Positions 63,705-64,000 of a stretch of DNA of 64,000 bases are shown piece by piece. Below the pieces are notes generated by a model. That model had not been told where the DNA came from and ran no database searches. It worked only from the letters and a program-made list of their open reading frames with translations. Source of the stretch: Blastobasis lacticolella (Eukaryota > Arthropoda > Insecta > Lepidoptera > Blastobasidae); NCBI GenBank assembly GCA_905147135.1, contig LR990057.1:2294001-2358000 (forward strand), written 5' to 3'. The stretch's first letter is position 1, and each line of letters begins with the position of its first letter. Both the position numbers and the translations under genes were made by a program.

Positions 63705-64000
63705 ATCCCCGACGAAAAAAAGAGGGGTGTCATAAATTTTGACGTGTGTATTACTGTGTAAGCTTTATTTTAATAAAAATTTAATAGGAATTTTAATTCC
63801 ATTATATCATTAACAGTTATATACCTCTATTTTGGTTTCTATTAATAAATAAGGAGTATTATGAACTCAATCTTTTAAGTCGAAATTAAATGTAAATTTG
63901 CTTCTTATTGAAGATAAATTAAAATATAATATTTTTTGCTTGGCTGTGTAGCTTTGTGTATCTGTCTGAGGCCGTAGCTCCCAAACGGATAATCCAATTT
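63705..64000 (+). repeat. Repeat R copy, split, running off the window
   Basis: CCGACGAAAAAAAGAGGGGT and GTCATAAATTTTGACGTGTG, then ~170 bp of unrelated AT-rich DNA, then GCTTGGCTGTGTAGC and GTAGCTCCCAAACGGATAAT at the edge. Confidence 0.5.

Overview
The window looks like AT-rich, intron-rich, repeat-crowded insect nuclear DNA. I infer Lepidoptera (moth or butterfly) from the combination of tRNA-headed SINEs, retroposons with (GAT)n tails, many short inverted-repeat elements, and two insect-type host genes. There is no operon, CRISPR array or credible free-standing RNA gene. Most of the 64 kb is transposon-derived or featureless intron and intergenic DNA.

Host genes. (1) At the left edge, 168-578 (+) is the last coding exon of an ecdysteroid-kinase-like (EcKL/CHK) gene; the rest lies outside the window. 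(2) From 38117 to 61470, a lysophosphatidylcholine acyltransferase (LPCAT, PlsC/AGPAT superfamily with C-terminal EF-hands) runs on the minus strand. I reconstructed ten exons from splice sites, reading phase and family motifs. Only the N-terminal membrane exon(s) are missing, presumably beyond 64 kb or unrecognised between 61.5 and 64 kb. The exon carrying the catalytic HX4D motif is present twice, at 61244-61470 and 54465-54676. Both copies have identical entry and exit phases and intact splice sites, and they share a single set of downstream exons. They look like mutually exclusive exons giving an LPCAT2-like and an LPCAT1-like active-site region. This is the most interesting signal in the window.

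Mobile DNA. Autonomous-element remnants are: a very fresh 5'-truncated LINE with a CCHC motif and restriction-like endonuclease, flanked by a perfect 10-bp target duplication (23894-25218, +); a decayed Jockey/CR1-like LINE (27311-29575, -) with a perfect 30-bp inverted duplication inside it; a Jockey-like reverse-transcriptase block enclosed by ~95-bp terminal inverted repeats with TA ends (45224-46579); RTE-like C-terminal scraps (4205-4540, 16540-16740, 20380-20545, 53640-53735); smaller RT scraps (31376-31670, 31800-32045); and a mariner transposase scrap (22140-22265). Non-autonomous families, named here for convenience, are: SINE-A (tRNA head, TTTA-type tail), SINE-C (tRNA head, GAT tail), retroposon-B (255-270 bp, GAT tail, clear target duplications), MITE-E, MITE-G, MITE-H (TWA target duplications, Harbinger-like), MITE-P, and several one-off foldbacks.

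Layout. 0-0.7 kb EcKL end; 0.7-23 kb intergenic repeats, with a weak candidate exon (18721-18900) and a weak candidate minus-strand promoter/first exon (19567-19636); 23-25.2 kb poly-C tandem array plus the fresh LINE; 25-38 kb LINE, SINE and MITE nest; 38.1-61.5 kb LPCAT, whose introns hold a 72-bp minisatellite, foldbacks and SINEs; 61.5-64 kb further repeats upstream of LPCAT.
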